From: Candidatus Cloacimonadota bacterium
Lineage (GTDB): Bacteria; Cloacimonadota; Cloacimonadia; Cloacimonadales; Cloacimonadaceae
Length of the DNA: 64,000 bases
Direction: 5' to 3'
NCBI GenBank assembly: GCA_018433885.1
Contig: JAHDQK010000037.1
Span: 1 to 64,000 of the forward strand
The notes under the pieces are model-generated. The model saw only the letters and a program-made list of their open reading frames with translations, had not been told where the DNA came from and ran no database searches. Numbering within the stretch: position 1 is the first letter of the stretch; each line of letters begins with the position of its first letter. This document shows, in pieces, positions 25,443 through 35,007 of this stretch. Made by a program: the position numbers and the translations under genes.

Positions 25443-28025
25443 TTATGGCAGAGCTTCCATTCTAAAATCAATTTTTCCTGAAACGGGATCATAATCGGCA
25501 TGGATATAACCGCTATCCCCCAAGGTTCCTGCGAGTAGCTGGCGCGCCAAAGTGTCCTCCAGCTCGCTTTGGATGGCGCGTTTGAGGGGTCTGGCTCCAA
25601 ACTGTGGATCAAATCCAACTTCCGCGATGTGATCTATCAACGAATCTCCAAAAGATATCCGCAATCCCCTGCCGGCAACTCTGCGCTCCAGGATGTCCAA
25701 TTGCAACTTCACGATCTGGCGGATCTGCTCTTTATCCAAACGGTGGAAGAGAATGATGTCGTCCAGCCGGTTCAGAAACTCCGGACGGAAATAGCCCCGC
25801 AGGATGTTCATCAATTGGGGGCGGATTTCGTCCAGATCTCCTTCGTGGGCATAGATTTCCTGGCTGCCGATGTTTGAGGTAAGGATGATCACGCTGTGGC
25901 GAAAATCCACCGTGCGCCCCTTGCCATCCGTCAATCTGCCCTCGTCCAAAATCTGCAGAAGCAGGTTGAAGACATCCGGGTGGGCTTTTTCGATCTCGTC
26001 AAAGAGGATCACGCTGTATGGCCTTCTCCGCACCGCCTCCGTGAGGTAACCGCCTTCCTCATAACCTACATAACCGGGAGGCGCCCCGATCAATCTGGCT
26101 ACGGAATGACGTTCCATGAACTCACTCATATCGATGCGGAGCAGCGCCTTCTCGGTATCAAACAGATACGTGGCAAGAGTCTTGGCAAGCTCTGTCTTTC
26201 CTACTCCCGTGGGTCCTAAAAAGATAAAGGAACCGATCGGGCGGTTCTCGTCTGAAAGCCCGCTACGACTGCGCCGGATGGCGTTTGCCAGCGCCGTGAT
26301 ACCCTCCTTCTGCCCCACCACTCTGCGCGCGAGAACCTCTTCCAAGTCCAATAGCTTCTTCATCTCGCTGGCGGCAAGCTTGGAAACAGGGATGCCAGTC
26401 CACTTGGAGACCACTTCCGCTACCAGTTCTTCATCCACCTGTTCTTTAAGCAGTTGGGAGTTCGCGCTCTTGCTCTTTTCCCGCAAAAGCTCCAATTCCC
26501 GTTCTTTTGCCGCCAGGCTGCCATAACGGATTTGAGCGGTCTTTTCGTAATCTCCAGCGCGTTCGGCTTTTTCTGCTTCACTGCGCAGGTTGTCGATGTC
26601 TTCCTTTATCTGGCGGATCTGCTCGATCCCAGCTTTTTCGTTTTCCCATTGCATTTTCAATCTGTTGCGCTCCTCAGATAGCTGAGCCAGCTCTTCCGAT
26701 ATCTTTTCCAAGCGGGACTTGGAAGAGGCATCCGTTTCCTTTGCCAGAGAAAGACGTTCTATCTCCAATTGCCGGATGCGCCGCTCGGTCTCGTCCAGCT
26801 CCCCGGGCATGGAATCTATCTCCAGGCGCAATCTGCTACAGGCTTCATCGATGAGGTCGATCGCCTTATCCGGCAAAAAACGATCCGAGATATAGCGGTT
26901 CGAAAGCGTCGCGGCTGCCACGATGGCGTTATCCGTGATCTGCACACCGTGGTGCACTTCGTATTTCTCCTTGATCCCTCTGAGGATGGAGATGGTGTCT
27001 TCCAGCGAGGGTTCGGCTACCAAGATAGGCTGAAATCTGCGCTCCAGGGCGGCGTCTTTTTCGATGTATTTGCGATATTCGTCGATGGTGGTAGCTCCGA
27101 TACAATGCAGAGCACCACGAGCCAGAGCAGGCTTCAGCATATTCGATGCATCCACGCTGCCTTCCGCTGAACCGGCTCCCACCACGGTGTGGATTTCATC
27201 GATGAAGAGGATGATCTGACCGTTGGATTTCTCCACTTCTGCCAGAACCGCCTTCAAGCGTTCCTCAAACTCGCCCCGGAATTTGGCTCCGGCTACCAAA
27301 GACGCCATGTCCAGCTCCAGGAGTTCTTTACCCACTAGGTTTTCGGGAACGTCCCGCGCGACAATGCGGCGTGCCAAACCTTCCGCAATGGCTGTTTTGC
27401 CCACTCCGGGATCGCCGATCAGGATGGGATTGTTCTTGCGCCGGCGCGAAAGGATCTGCATAGTCCTGCGGATCTCTTCATCCCTCCCTATTACGGGATC
27501 CAGCTTCTCCGTGCGCGCCAGGCGGGTGAGATTGCGGGCATACTTTTCCAGCGCTTGATACTTTGCCTCGGGGTTTGGGTCTGTGACGCGCTGATTTCCG
27601 CGTATCTCTTTCAGCGCACTCAAGAGGTTATCCGGATTCATGCCATGCCGTTTCAACAGAGTTGCCGCCTCACCTTTGGTGCTCAGCATTCCAAGCAGGA
27701 TGTGCTCACCGGAAATATAATCGTCCCCCAAGCGATCTGCTTCTTTCTCCGCATGGTGCAGGATATCCAGCACTACCTGGCCTAGATATGCCTGCGCGCC
27801 CTGCACCCGGGGCAATTTGCGCAAGGAGGATTCCAGATCTTGGGAAAGCGCTTCTTCCGGGATCTCGAGTTTTGCCAAAATGGGGTGAATCAATGCCTCG
27901 GTTTGTGCGAGCATGGCATTAAGCAGATGCAGATCGCCTATCTCCTGATGATTCAATCCGGAGGCAAGGCTCTGAGTTGCGTTGATGAGTTCTTGAGACT
28001 TTATGGTTAAGCGTTGCGTATTCAT
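25443..28025 (-). CDS. clpB: disaggregating chaperone ClpB
   Basis: An AAA+ hexamer that pulls polypeptides out of aggregates together with DnaK. 860 residues, the standard size. It has an N-terminal Clp-N repeat domain (1-150), AAA-1 with Walker [10 protein letters not shown] and Walker [15 protein letters not shown], the long coiled-coil M domain (about 405-525, Glu/Lys/Arg-rich), and AAA-2 with [12 protein letters not shown] and [11 protein letters not shown]. No IGF/IGL loop typical of ClpP-binding ClpA/X was seen, which agrees with ClpB. It has its own promoter (28053-28080) and AAGGGAG before the ATG. No CIRCE operator was found in front of it. Confidence 0.97.
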   Translation of the reverse strand: MNTQRLTIKSQELINATQSLASGLNHQEIGDLHLLNAMLAQTEALIHPILAKLEIPEEALSQDLESSLRKLPRVQGAQAYLGQVVLDILHHAEKEADRLGDDYISGEHILLGMLSTKGEAATLLKRHGMNPDNLLSALKEIRGNQRVTDPNPEAKYQALEKYARNLTRLARTEKLDPVIGRDEEIRRTMQILSRRRKNNPILIGDPGVGKTAIAEGLARRIVARDVPENLVGKELLELDMASLVAGAKFRGEFEERLKAVLAEVEKSNGQIILFIDEIHTVVGAGSAEGSVDASNMLKPALARGALHCIGATTIDEYRKYIEKDAALERRFQPILVAEPSLEDTISILRGIKEKYEVHHGVQITDNAIVAAATLSNRYISDRFLPDKAIDLIDEACSRLRLEIDSMPGELDETERRIRQLEIERLSLAKETDASSKSRLEKISEELAQLSEERNRLKMQWENEKAGIEQIRQIKEDIDNLRSEAEKAERAGDYEKTAQIRYGSLAAKERELELLREKSKSANSQLLKEQVDEELVAEVVSKWTGIPVSKLAASEMKKLLDLEEVLARRVVGQKEGITALANAIRRSRSGLSDENRPIGSFIFLGPTGVGKTELAKTLATYLFDTEKALLRIDMSEFMERHSVARLIGAPPGYVGYEEGGYLTEAVRRRPYSVILFDEIEKAHPDVFNLLLQILDEGRLTDGKGRTVDFRHSVIILTSNIGSQEIYAHEGDLDEIRPQLMNILRGYFRPEFLNRLDDIILFHRLDKEQIRQIVKLQLDILERRVAGRGLRISFGDSLIDHIAEVGFDPQFGARPLKRAIQSELEDTLARQLLAGTLGDSGYIHADYDPVSGKIDFRMEALP

Positions 28026-28052
28026 AATCTTAGCTCCCTTGTTTTTGAAGAC

Positions 28053-28080
28053 AAGATACGCGTTCCGCGCTGGCTGTCAA
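28053..28080 (-). promoter_or_regulatory. clpB promoter
   Basis: TTGACA, 16-bp spacer, TATCTT on the minus strand, 27 bp upstream of the ATG. The spacing is consistent with a primary sigma factor promoter. No heat-shock-type sigma motif or CIRCE repeat is visible. Confidence 0.6.
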
Positions 28081-28155
28081 GAGAAATTAGCAGTCTGCCC
28101 TATAGTCTGTTAATTTTCCCGTGCCGCCATCATGGCAGTTTTTCGCAAACATAAA

Positions 28156-28173
28156 CGCGCTCCGGAGAGCGCG
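28156..28173 (-). terminator. terminator of the AlkD-like gene
   Basis: CGCGCTC-cgga-GAGCGCG, a 7-bp stem, followed on the minus strand by TTTATGTTTG. It separates this gene from clpB. Confidence 0.6.
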
Positions 28174-28179
28174 AGGAAA

Positions 28180-29025
28180 TCAGTCCCGGTTACCGTTTGG
28201 TTTATATGGCTTTGGTTTGCCCGCTTGCGCTCTGGGTGGGCGAGGGCGGTTTGGCACAAACTTCTTGTTCCGGGGTCCAGATTGAGGCTTGGGCCCCACC
28301 TTCTTGGGGGGCAAAAACTGTTTGGCTTTGCTATGTGGCATCAGGGAGATCACTTGTTTCAGAGTATATCTATCGATGCTTTCCTTGTGGGTTTCCAGAT
28401 ACTCTTCGGTGATTTCGGTGGCTCTGTTCCACAGTTCTTTGAAGAGCCAACCAAGTGCCTGTTGCACCACTTTCTCGTTATCTGCCAACAGGGGTTCGAT
28501 GAAGCGCAGGATATCTTCGGCGGGCAGAGCTTTCCGTAGCCAGATCAGGGATACGACCGCCGCCCTGCGGGTCCATTTGCTACGGGAATCCCGCCAGGAG
28601 GCAAAAGAGCTGAGATCCACCAGTTCCAGTTCAAACAGTACGGGCAGGATTTTGATGCCCAAGGTATCCGCATGCGCCCAGTTTTCCACCCCGTTATCCA
28701 GCCACTCTTTGATCTTTTCACGAGCATAGGGATCCAGGCGGGGACGGTGTTTTTTGATCATGCTGATTGCCAGGCTGCCAAATTCGAACTTCCCTGTTTT
28801 CAGCAGGAAGAGCCCGAAATCCACTATTTCCCGAACCGTGAGTTCGTATTGATCGAAGATGCGATCCCGCAGGATCTTGATCTCTTCTTCTTCCAAGCCG
28901 AAGGCATCGTATCCTTCGTAGAAATCGCGCATATTGCGGATGGCGCGTACGGGATCCTCGCGGTCGAAGCAGAATCTCTCTATTTGTTTGTAAATCTCTT
29001 TAAACTTGTCGCTTAGTTCTTGCAT
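28180..29025 (-). CDS. HEAT-repeat protein, AlkD-like (DNA glycosylase superfamily), with basic tail
   Basis: 281 residues from ATG 29025, where AAGGA is correctly spaced; the longer frame begins at TTG. Stacked helical repeats with NWAHADTLGIKIL, SRSKWTRRAAVVSLIW and KVVQQALGWLFKELW match the AlkD family of HEAT-like DNA-alkylation repair proteins. The final 40 residues are a Pro/Lys/Arg/Asn-rich disordered tail (RPRPPRAQAGKPKPYKPNG) that could bind nucleic acid. The catalytic Trp/Asp/Arg set of AlkD cannot be confirmed by eye. A second HEAT-like protein lies two genes upstream with a TrmJ-like methylase between them. Function in repair is probable but not shown. Confidence 0.7.
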   Translation of the reverse strand: MQELSDKFKEIYKQIERFCFDREDPVRAIRNMRDFYEGYDAFGLEEEEIKILRDRIFDQYELTVREIVDFGLFLLKTGKFEFGSLAISMIKKHRPRLDPYAREKIKEWLDNGVENWAHADTLGIKILPVLFELELVDLSSFASWRDSRSKWTRRAAVVSLIWLRKALPAEDILRFIEPLLADNEKVVQQALGWLFKELWNRATEITEEYLETHKESIDRYTLKQVISLMPHSKAKQFLPPKKVGPKPQSGPRNKKFVPNRPRPPRAQAGKPKPYKPNGNRD

Positions 29026-29118
29026 GATGTATCCTTGCAAATATTAGGGTAGCAGACCCTGATTCCCCAAAACGGGGTGCAAACTTCGTTCCAATTACCT
29101 GGGTGATGGCAGCACACA

Positions 29119-29856
29119 TTAGTCGTAGCCCTTGCCTTTACCGGTGACAAGCACATGAATGCGGTTGAACATCTGCCGGAGGCGATAGACCATTTCCTGG
29201 TTTGGGTTCAGTTGAGCCAGCATTTTTTGCAGAAATGCGTCCCAGTTCGTAGTTTCATAGTTTGTGAAGTATCCGATTCCCGCAAGCACTTCCTTGATAT
29301 AGCGATATATTTTTGTGAGTTCTTCGCCATTAACGGCGGCGGGGAACCTGGTACCGTCCAGCTCGGTCTGGCGTTGGGAGAAACTCTGTACTTCATACAG
29401 AGCAAGGGCTGTCGCCTGCGCGAGGTTGATGGAGGGAAAATCTTTGTTTGCGGAAAAATGGCAGCGCAGAGGGCAGAGATCGGCTTCTATATCGGTAAGA
29501 CCAAATGTTTCGCGCCCAAAGACCAGCCCAATTTTAAGTTCCGGCAGGGAGTGCACATAGGCTGCCATCTGCATGGGGGAGTGATCCACCGGCTTAGTTT
29601 TACCCAGCCTGCGGGAAAAAGCGATCACGCGGTCCAGATCGGCAATGGCATCCGCCAGAGTGGGGAATATCTTTGCCTCGTCCAAGATGTGTTCGGAGTG
29701 CATGGCGAGGTAGAAATCGTTCTTTTGGGGCACCGAGCCCACGATGCGCAGGTCGGTAAAACAGAAGTTGTTCATGATCCTTGCTACAGCGCCCACGTTT
29801 CCGGCATAGATAGGCTCCACCAGGATCACGGAGATGCGGGAAAGATCAGCGGGCAT
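29119..29856 (-). CDS. TrmJ-like SPOUT RNA methyltransferase
   Basis: 245 residues from ATG 29856; this start overlaps the end of the upstream gene by 11 bases, and the longer open frame inside that gene is unlikely. Early RISVILVEPIYAGNVGAVARIMNNF, then VFGRETFGLTDIE and NLAQATALALYE are the three knot motifs of the SpoU/TrmJ family, which 2'-O-methylates tRNA position 32 or rRNA. A C-terminal extension of about 85 residues, helical and like TrmJ, follows. Cytoplasmic. It is coupled to the HEAT-like gene upstream and 93 bp from the AlkD-like gene downstream. Confidence 0.88.
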   Translation of the reverse strand: MPADLSRISVILVEPIYAGNVGAVARIMNNFCFTDLRIVGSVPQKNDFYLAMHSEHILDEAKIFPTLADAIADLDRVIAFSRRLGKTKPVDHSPMQMAAYVHSLPELKIGLVFGRETFGLTDIEADLCPLRCHFSANKDFPSINLAQATALALYEVQSFSQRQTELDGTRFPAAVNGEELTKIYRYIKEVLAGIGYFTNYETTNWDAFLQKMLAQLNPNQEMVYRLRQMFNRIHVLVTGKGKGYD

Positions 29857-30688
29857 TTGCCTTTTTGCGCATGTGGAACACGGAGCCGAGTTTGTTACCC
29901 ATGCTTTGCACATTTGGGTTGGCATCTCGTTTCCACTCGGTCAGAGTGCGTTGGGAGATCGCCACAAAATCTCCACCTTGGTCTTTTTTACTCTTCTGGG
30001 TGTAGATATTGGCGAGTTTTTTCAGGGTTTGCCAGATCGTATTAAAGCGGGTATCATCCGCATCCAGAAGCCAGCGGCGGACGTTTGTATAGGTCTGAAT
30101 GGGGCGTACTCTGCCCACTTGGGTGAGGATGTGGGAGATTTTCTTTTGCACTTCCTCGCTTTCGTCGTCCAACAGGCGGGAGAGGAAGGTAAGCACAAAC
30201 TGGGGGTTTTTGGCAGCGATATTTTCCATGCCATGCATGCTGATTGCGCGTTTCTTTTCGTTATCGCTTTCCGCCCAGAGCGGCATCGCTTCGCGCATGG
30301 CTTCGGGAAATCTTTTCCAGAGTTCGAAACAGATGGTCTCGCTTTCCCAGGGGACGCTCTCGAAGGTTTTTTCCAGGGTCTGGATGATGCGTTGGGGGTT
30401 ATCCTCGTATTTATAATAGAAATAGAAAAGCCCGGTGGCGCGGATGCCGTAGATGAAATCCGTGAGCAGATCGCCGCAGATGGCATCCAGATTGCCTGTT
30501 CCGGAATACACTGCCAGGCGTTTGCCCAGTTCTTCCCGCACGAAGTAGTTCGCGGTGTTTGCCAGTTCGGTGATTTGTTTGATAGCCAGTGTGTCTTTGC
30601 CCTTGTCCAAATTGCGGAAGATCTTTTCCACTTGAGCATCGAGTAGTTTATAGTCGTCTATGTTCAGACGTCCTACTTCTTTGATCAT
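29846..30688 (-). CDS. HEAT-repeat/AlkD-like protein
   Basis: 280 residues composed of repeated helical pairs (NLDKGKDTLAIKQITELANTA, WESETICFELWKRFPEA, LDDESEEVQKKISHILTQVG, TRFNTIWQTLKKLAN). The spacing resembles ARM/HEAT proteins and the AlkD superfamily, but I see no catalytic residues that would prove glycosylase activity. It ends with a basic Lys/Arg-rich tail. The downstream TrmJ-like gene overlaps its last codons. It is separated from rnhC by a 230-bp gap that holds a palindrome. Possible roles: DNA or RNA binding, or a scaffold for the methylase. Confidence 0.6.
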   Translation of the reverse strand: MIKEVGRLNIDDYKLLDAQVEKIFRNLDKGKDTLAIKQITELANTANYFVREELGKRLAVYSGTGNLDAICGDLLTDFIYGIRATGLFYFYYKYEDNPQRIIQTLEKTFESVPWESETICFELWKRFPEAMREAMPLWAESDNEKKRAISMHGMENIAAKNPQFVLTFLSRLLDDESEEVQKKISHILTQVGRVRPIQTYTNVRRWLLDADDTRFNTIWQTLKKLANIYTQKSKKDQGGDFVAISQRTLTEWKRDANPNVQSMGNKLGSVFHMRKKANAR

Positions 30689-30870
30689 AAATTATTCTCC
30701 ACGAAAGGCATAAAGCCAGTCCTAATCGTAAAATTTCTGTGCGAACTCCCAAAAAAGTATCCCGTTGAGGTATCGCTTATTGTGTATAAAAGCCGTAACC
30801 AATAATCGCCTGTGAGGCTTGTGGATTGATATGCTACGTTATGGTTTACAAGCTAAGAGAAAGCCGCATA

Positions 30871-30892
30871 TTGTCAAGAACTTTCTTGGCAA
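30871..30892. promoter_or_regulatory. inverted repeat, operator-like
   Basis: TTGTCAAGAA-CT-TTCTTGGCAA: 10-bp arms with one mismatch and a 2-bp centre, in the gap between rnhC and the HEAT-like gene. A minus-strand TTGACA lies within it, as expected for a repressor site over a promoter. No convincing -10 was found at the right distance. Confidence 0.4.
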
Positions 30893-30918
30893 CGGCGCTG
30901 GACCCGAACCAAAAAAGC

Positions 30919-31860
30919 TTATCGCGATCCGGTTTGTTTGGGATCTATCACGCTAAGGCTGGTCTTGAAGTGAATCTTGGCAACTTCAGGCAGCAAAGTA
31001 TGCGGGTGAAGCTTTACAAACTCCTTGCCGGCTTTGATCACCGCCGGTCCCGCGCCTTTGGGAAACTCAAACTTATATTTGCGGCTTTGAATCTTCATCG
31101 CTTCCAAAAACTGATATCGTGCCAGGATCGAGGCTGCTGCCACTGCCAGATCCCGTTCTCCGGAGGTATGTTCCGCCACTGCCAGTCCAGGTTGGCGCCC
31201 GTGCAGGCGATGCTTCACCTTCTGAGTTTTAGTGAATTGATCAACCACCACGCCTTCGGTTTGCTTCTTTTTGGCATACAGCTCCAGGATCACTTTCTCG
31301 TGAACCCACGCCAAAAGGTCGTTCAAGTTCAAGCCCTGCCTCTTGAAATCCGCAATCAGCTCGTTATAGCGAGCCGGTTTCAGTACGATGCAGGAAGCCT
31401 GGTTTGGATATTTCAGATAGATGTTTTTTGCGATCTGACCGATGCGGATATCGTTTAAGTGTTTGCTATCCTGCACTCCCAATGCTTTTAACCCGGGTGC
31501 CTGATCCGCTTCCAGATAGAAAGCGCTGCCCACTAGCGGTCCAAAATAATCCCCTTTGCCACATTCATCGCTGCCGATCCACCGGTGCCAGTTGTGAAAT
31601 CCCGCAAAAGCCACATTGGGAACATCCCCCAGAAGCAAGTTCTGCAGCTCCAGCTTCAGCGCGGAATCGCGAGGGGCGCCCAGAACCCGGCTCAGCCCCT
31701 TTTTCTCGCTGTAGTAAAGGTTGATGTTTGCCTTGTCTGTTCCCCGGCAGAGCCGCAATTGGATGCCATAGGCGATCTCCTGTTGCGAAACCAGCTCGAT
31801 GCCTTTATCTGCCAAGAGCGGCAACAGGTGCGAGAGATAGCTTTCTATCTCTTTATGCAT
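30919..31860 (-). CDS. rnhC: ribonuclease HIII
   Basis: Cleaves the RNA strand of RNA-DNA hybrids. 313 residues, the normal RNase HIII length: an N-terminal TBP-like substrate domain (1-90) then the RNase H fold with GSDECGKGDYFGP (acidic pair D98, E99), a third acid in VQDSKHL (D131) and a fourth likely in VVVDQF. This is the HIII variant (ECGKGDYFGP), not HII (EAGRGP). It overlaps folC by 8 bases, so translation is probably coupled. Cytoplasmic. Confidence 0.95.
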   Translation of the reverse strand: MHKEIESYLSHLLPLLADKGIELVSQQEIAYGIQLRLCRGTDKANINLYYSEKKGLSRVLGAPRDSALKLELQNLLLGDVPNVAFAGFHNWHRWIGSDECGKGDYFGPLVGSAFYLEADQAPGLKALGVQDSKHLNDIRIGQIAKNIYLKYPNQASCIVLKPARYNELIADFKRQGLNLNDLLAWVHEKVILELYAKKKQTEGVVVDQFTKTQKVKHRLHGRQPGLAVAEHTSGERDLAVAAASILARYQFLEAMKIQSRKYKFEFPKGAGPAVIKAGKEFVKLHPHTLLPEVAKIHFKTSLSVIDPKQTGSR

Positions 31861-33133
31861 CGGCGTTGTGAACCGAGATGATTTCCCCCACGGTATAGAG
31901 GGAACCGCCTGCTACCAGGACTCCCTCTCTGCCAGTTTCGGCAAGAGCATTTTGATACGCTTCCGCCACGCTGGTATATGCCTGAGCCGACACCTTGTGT
32001 TTGGAAATCTCGCGCAATTGATCTTCCGCACTGGCGGCACGGTCACTTTTATTTTGTGCCACGAATATCTTGTTTGCTTTTTGGCAGAAGAGGCGGATCA
32101 TCTCAGAATAGTCCTTATCCGCCAGGATGGAGATCACGAAGTTCAGGGATTGCTCCGGATACACTTTATCCAAAGTAGCGATCAGGGCTCTTACGCCATG
32201 CACGTTATGCGCGCCGTCCACGATCACGGTGGGGTCATGTCGCAAAACCTGCATGCGTCCCGCCCAGTTTATGCTTTGCAGGGCTTTGCGCACTTTTAGT
32301 TCATCGAAGTGAATTTTATGTTTCTGGCAATACAGGATAAAGGCGGTGATTGCCACGCCCAGGTTTTCCGCCTGATGTTCGCCCATCAGGTTGGCTTTAA
32401 TATTGGGGATGAAGATATCTTGGAAGCGATAGTCGAAACAGATCCCCGCGGTATCGTCGGAAACCACTTCCACCTTCCAATCCTTCCCAAATAGGAATAC
32501 GGGAGCGGCTTTTGCCATGGCTTTTTCCAGGATCACACTCTGGGGAGCCTCCTCGATGTTTCCCAGCACCAGAGGAATGTGGGATTTGATGATCCCGGCT
32601 TTTTCGTGAGCGATGATCTGCAGGTTGTTGCCCAGAGTTTTCACATGATCCAGCCCGATGGTGGTGATCACAGTGACATCCGGGATAAAAAGGTTTGTGG
32701 CATCCAATCTGCCGCCAAGCCCCACTTCCACCACGCTTACATCCAGGTGGTTTCTGGCAAACAGGACAAATGCGATGGCGGTGGTAATCTCAAAAAAACT
32801 GGCGTCCCATTTATTGAATAGCTCTTCATACTCGTTGAAGATATCCAGAATCACCTCGATATCCTGCTGTTTGCCATCGATCCGAAAGCGTTCGGTATAG
32901 TTGATCAGATGCGGAGAAGTATTCAGTCCGGTTCGGCATCCATGCGCCAGAGACAAAGCCTCCAAGGACGCACACACGCTCCCTTTGCCATTGGTTCCTG
33001 CCACATGAAAGCCTCTCAGACTACGCTGGGGAGAGCCCATATCCTTCAGAAGATGTTCCATTCTGTCCAATTCCAGCTTCACATTGCCGGAATAGCGTTG
33101 ATATATGTGATCCAGAAATTCCTGATACTGCAT
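31853..33133 (-). CDS. folC: folylpolyglutamate synthase / dihydrofolate synthase
   Basis: Adds glutamate to (dihydro)folate. 426 residues, the usual size. It has P-loop AGTNGKGSV (46-52), the LGGRLDATNL segment, IIAHEKAGIIK, and in the C-terminal domain VIVDGAHNVHG. These are all Mur ligase/FolC signatures. GAGG lies a few bases before the ATG. It is first in a two-gene unit with rnhC. Whether it does one or both reactions cannot be told from sequence alone. Confidence 0.93.
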   Translation of the reverse strand: MQYQEFLDHIYQRYSGNVKLELDRMEHLLKDMGSPQRSLRGFHVAGTNGKGSVCASLEALSLAHGCRTGLNTSPHLINYTERFRIDGKQQDIEVILDIFNEYEELFNKWDASFFEITTAIAFVLFARNHLDVSVVEVGLGGRLDATNLFIPDVTVITTIGLDHVKTLGNNLQIIAHEKAGIIKSHIPLVLGNIEEAPQSVILEKAMAKAAPVFLFGKDWKVEVVSDDTAGICFDYRFQDIFIPNIKANLMGEHQAENLGVAITAFILYCQKHKIHFDELKVRKALQSINWAGRMQVLRHDPTVIVDGAHNVHGVRALIATLDKVYPEQSLNFVISILADKDYSEMIRLFCQKANKIFVAQNKSDRAASAEDQLREISKHKVSAQAYTSVAEAYQNALAETGREGVLVAGGSLYTVGEIISVHNADA

Positions 33134-33169
33134 TTTTCCTCGAAGATTGTATTTATTAGTACAGAAAAC

Positions 33170-33197
33170 GATAGCGGGTGATCTCTTACCCGCTATC
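33170..33197 (-). terminator. terminator of the pseudopilin-like gene
   Basis: GATAGCGGGT and ACCCGCTATC, a perfect 10-bp stem with an 8-nt loop, followed on the minus strand by GTTTTCTG. It lies between the pseudopilin-like gene and folC. Confidence 0.75.
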
Positions 33198-33215
33198 TTA
33201 AATGCTGTTGTTCGA

Positions 33216-33866
33216 TCAGTTGGAGTTCGTCATCCCGAAGTTTTCGGGGAAAAGAATAGCCCGCAGAGAGGTGGAATCTGCCTTTCTTTTGGTGAAGGCA
33301 TCCGGATCCGTTTTCCAGATCTGAATGTACTGTTCCACAAGTTCTTTCTTTCTTTTACCGTTGCTGCCGGTTTCGGTATCTATATAATCCAGATCGTCTA
33401 TCATATAGTTCTGTAGCTGAGTGGGTTCCATGTTTTCATAGAACACTTTGGGCAGGAAGTGCTTGGGGTATTGATCCAGATTTGGGCAATAAACGATCAC
33501 GCCATAGTTGTGCTTCACTTCAGTGCCAATGGTTTCCGCTACATATTTGCCAAAAACTACGTATTCGATCTTTTGCCGGGAGGTTTCCGGGCAATAGGAA
33601 CTGGAGCCCAAATAGTAGCTCCGGTTGTCCATAGCTTTGCGGGTGGTGCGCAGGATGTTCAGATCCCCGCTAAAATCCGCATTGGTATCTCTGAGATAGT
33701 CCGTAGTGGCTACCCAGATTTCTTTCATGTGGTTAATACAATCTTCCACGTTTTGTTCTTTGTCCAGATTATAAAAATTTGGGATCGCCAGCACAAAGAT
33801 CAAAGCGGCAAAAAGAATTATACTAAGGACGGTATATACCGAGATTCCGTTTTGGTTACGCAGCAT
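33216..33866 (-). CDS. pseudopilin-like membrane-anchored protein
   Basis: 216 residues from ATG 33866, which has AGGAG nine bases upstream; the longer frame is unsupported and would overlap the transglycosylase gene. A short basic leader (MLRNQNG) followed by ISVYTVLSIILFAALIFVLAIPNFYNL resembles a type IV prepilin N-terminus, including the Gly before the hydrophobic stretch, but the conserved E5 is not present, so processing by prepilin peptidase is uncertain. The rest is a soluble domain with paired Cys (SYCPET, VIVYCPN). It could be a minor pseudopilin or an ordinary N-anchored envelope protein. No pilus genes are nearby. Confidence 0.55.
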   Translation of the reverse strand: MLRNQNGISVYTVLSIILFAALIFVLAIPNFYNLDKEQNVEDCINHMKEIWVATTDYLRDTNADFSGDLNILRTTRKAMDNRSYYLGSSSYCPETSRQKIEYVVFGKYVAETIGTEVKHNYGVIVYCPNLDQYPKHFLPKVFYENMEPTQLQNYMIDDLDYIDTETGSNGKRKKELVEQYIQIWKTDPDAFTKRKADSTSLRAILFPENFGMTNSN

Positions 33867-33919
33867 TTTACGCTCCTGTTGATTACTGAAAGATATGCAA
33901 ATTGGAGAGGCATTATTCG

Positions 33920-34429
33920 TCAAGCCTTTTTTCCGGAAGGCAGGATTTTCCCGATGTAATTCCAGGTCTCGGGAATATCCCGGAACTTCTCCCGATAATT
34001 CGTTTGAGGGTCGATCTCGATCCCCCGTATCCGGCGGGAAACATTGGACTCTCCCCAGTTATAGGCTGCCAATACCAAGCTCCAGTTTCCGTTGTATTTG
34101 TTACTCAGATAGCTCAGATATTTCGCAGAAAGGTTGAGGTTGTAAACCGGTACAAAGAGCATCCCCCGTTTGTGGGCGGAATTTACATAGTGAGCCGTGC
34201 TTTCCTGCATCTGGCCCAAGCCAATCGCCTGCTTGCGGGATACGGCAAAGCTACGGAAATTGCTCTCGGTGCGGATCAAGCGATAGAATATCGCGGGATC
34301 AGTCCGGTTCCAGATCGCTACACCCACCGTCGCGATCCTCACGGAGACAGGATTGTAGGTGAGGATCACAGCCAGAAACAGAAGCCCGGCAAGCATGCCC
34401 GGTAATCTGCGCAGAAATCCTTTCTTCAT
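33920..34429 (-). CDS. lytic transglycosylase (SLT/MltE type)
   Basis: Cleaves peptidoglycan between MurNAc and GlcNAc. 169 residues: an N-terminal membrane anchor or signal (about 10-28), then an SLT domain with FYRLIRTESNF (catalytic Glu in RTES), IGLGQMQESTA and LAAYNWGE. These are the three SLT motifs in order. It is short for its family and has no extra domain. It probably acts at the inner membrane or periplasm. Confidence 0.9.
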   Translation of the reverse strand: MKKGFLRRLPGMLAGLLFLAVILTYNPVSVRIATVGVAIWNRTDPAIFYRLIRTESNFRSFAVSRKQAIGLGQMQESTAHYVNSAHKRGMLFVPVYNLNLSAKYLSYLSNKYNGNWSLVLAAYNWGESNVSRRIRGIEIDPQTNYREKFRDIPETWNYIGKILPSGKKA

Positions 34430-34459
34430 TCTTGGCTGTGGTCCTCCCCAAGCTCCGGT

Positions 34460-34942
34460 TTACAGGGTTTTCTTAAAATCGTTCAGCTTCAGAACGTGGG
34501 ATACTTCCTCGTTGATAATGCGGCGCAGCACCTGTTTGGTTTTGGGGTTCGAGATCCCATCGTTGATCGCGTGAAAATATAGCAGGGTGTCTTTTTCGAA
34601 GGCAATGGCGTTGTTTACCACTTCCAGGATATCCTTGGCTCCGGTAGCCTTCTTGATGGCAGAATCCTCGGTGGTGAAAATGCGGCTCTCCACGATAGTC
34701 CTAAGATACTCGGAAACCATTTCCCAATCTGAAGTAAGCTCAAGATCATCCATCTCGGCTTCACCGCGCAAAGACAGGAAGGTCTTCTCGTGATCCAATT
34801 CCGCATCCCGCAAAAAAACGATGAACTCTCTGGCTTTGGCGTCCAGATCTTTACGTTTGCTCGCTTCGTGGTAAAAGGCGTAGCCATTTCTCTCGATCTG
34901 TACGGCAAATTCGATCACTTCATTGATGGAATAAACTGGCAT
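34460..34942 (-). CDS. rubrerythrin-like ferritin-fold protein
   Basis: 160 residues from ATG 34942, which has AGGAGG upstream; the frame is open further but without features. The four-helix ferritin-like pattern has ExxH/EH pairs (AVQIERNGYAFYHEA, LRDAELDHEKTF, FEKDTLLYFHAI, NEEVSHVLKL), giving the E...ExxH...E...ExxH diiron set. It lacks the C-terminal rubredoxin domain, so it is the short 'rubrerythrin-like' type. Likely role in peroxide or oxygen tolerance of an anaerobe. It has its own promoter. Confidence 0.85.
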   Translation of the reverse strand: MPVYSINEVIEFAVQIERNGYAFYHEASKRKDLDAKAREFIVFLRDAELDHEKTFLSLRGEAEMDDLELTSDWEMVSEYLRTIVESRIFTTEDSAIKKATGAKDILEVVNNAIAFEKDTLLYFHAINDGISNPKTKQVLRRIINEEVSHVLKLNDFKKTL

Positions 34943-34979
34943 AATATCCTCCTTGTGGATTCGATTTATGTTTTTTTCT

Positions 34980-35007
34980 ACTTTACACAACTCGCCGAGC
35001 TTGTCAA
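34980..35007 (-). promoter_or_regulatory. promoter of the rubrerythrin-like gene
   Basis: TTGACA, 16-bp spacer, TAAAGT (4 of 6) on the minus strand, about 38 bp upstream of the ATG. A plus-strand TTGACA at 35056 probably serves the divergent lipoprotein gene. Confidence 0.5.

Noticed and set aside
28053-28179. A CIRCE-type heat-shock operator before clpB
   Set aside because: TTAGCACTC-N9-GAGTGCTAA or a close variant is not present.
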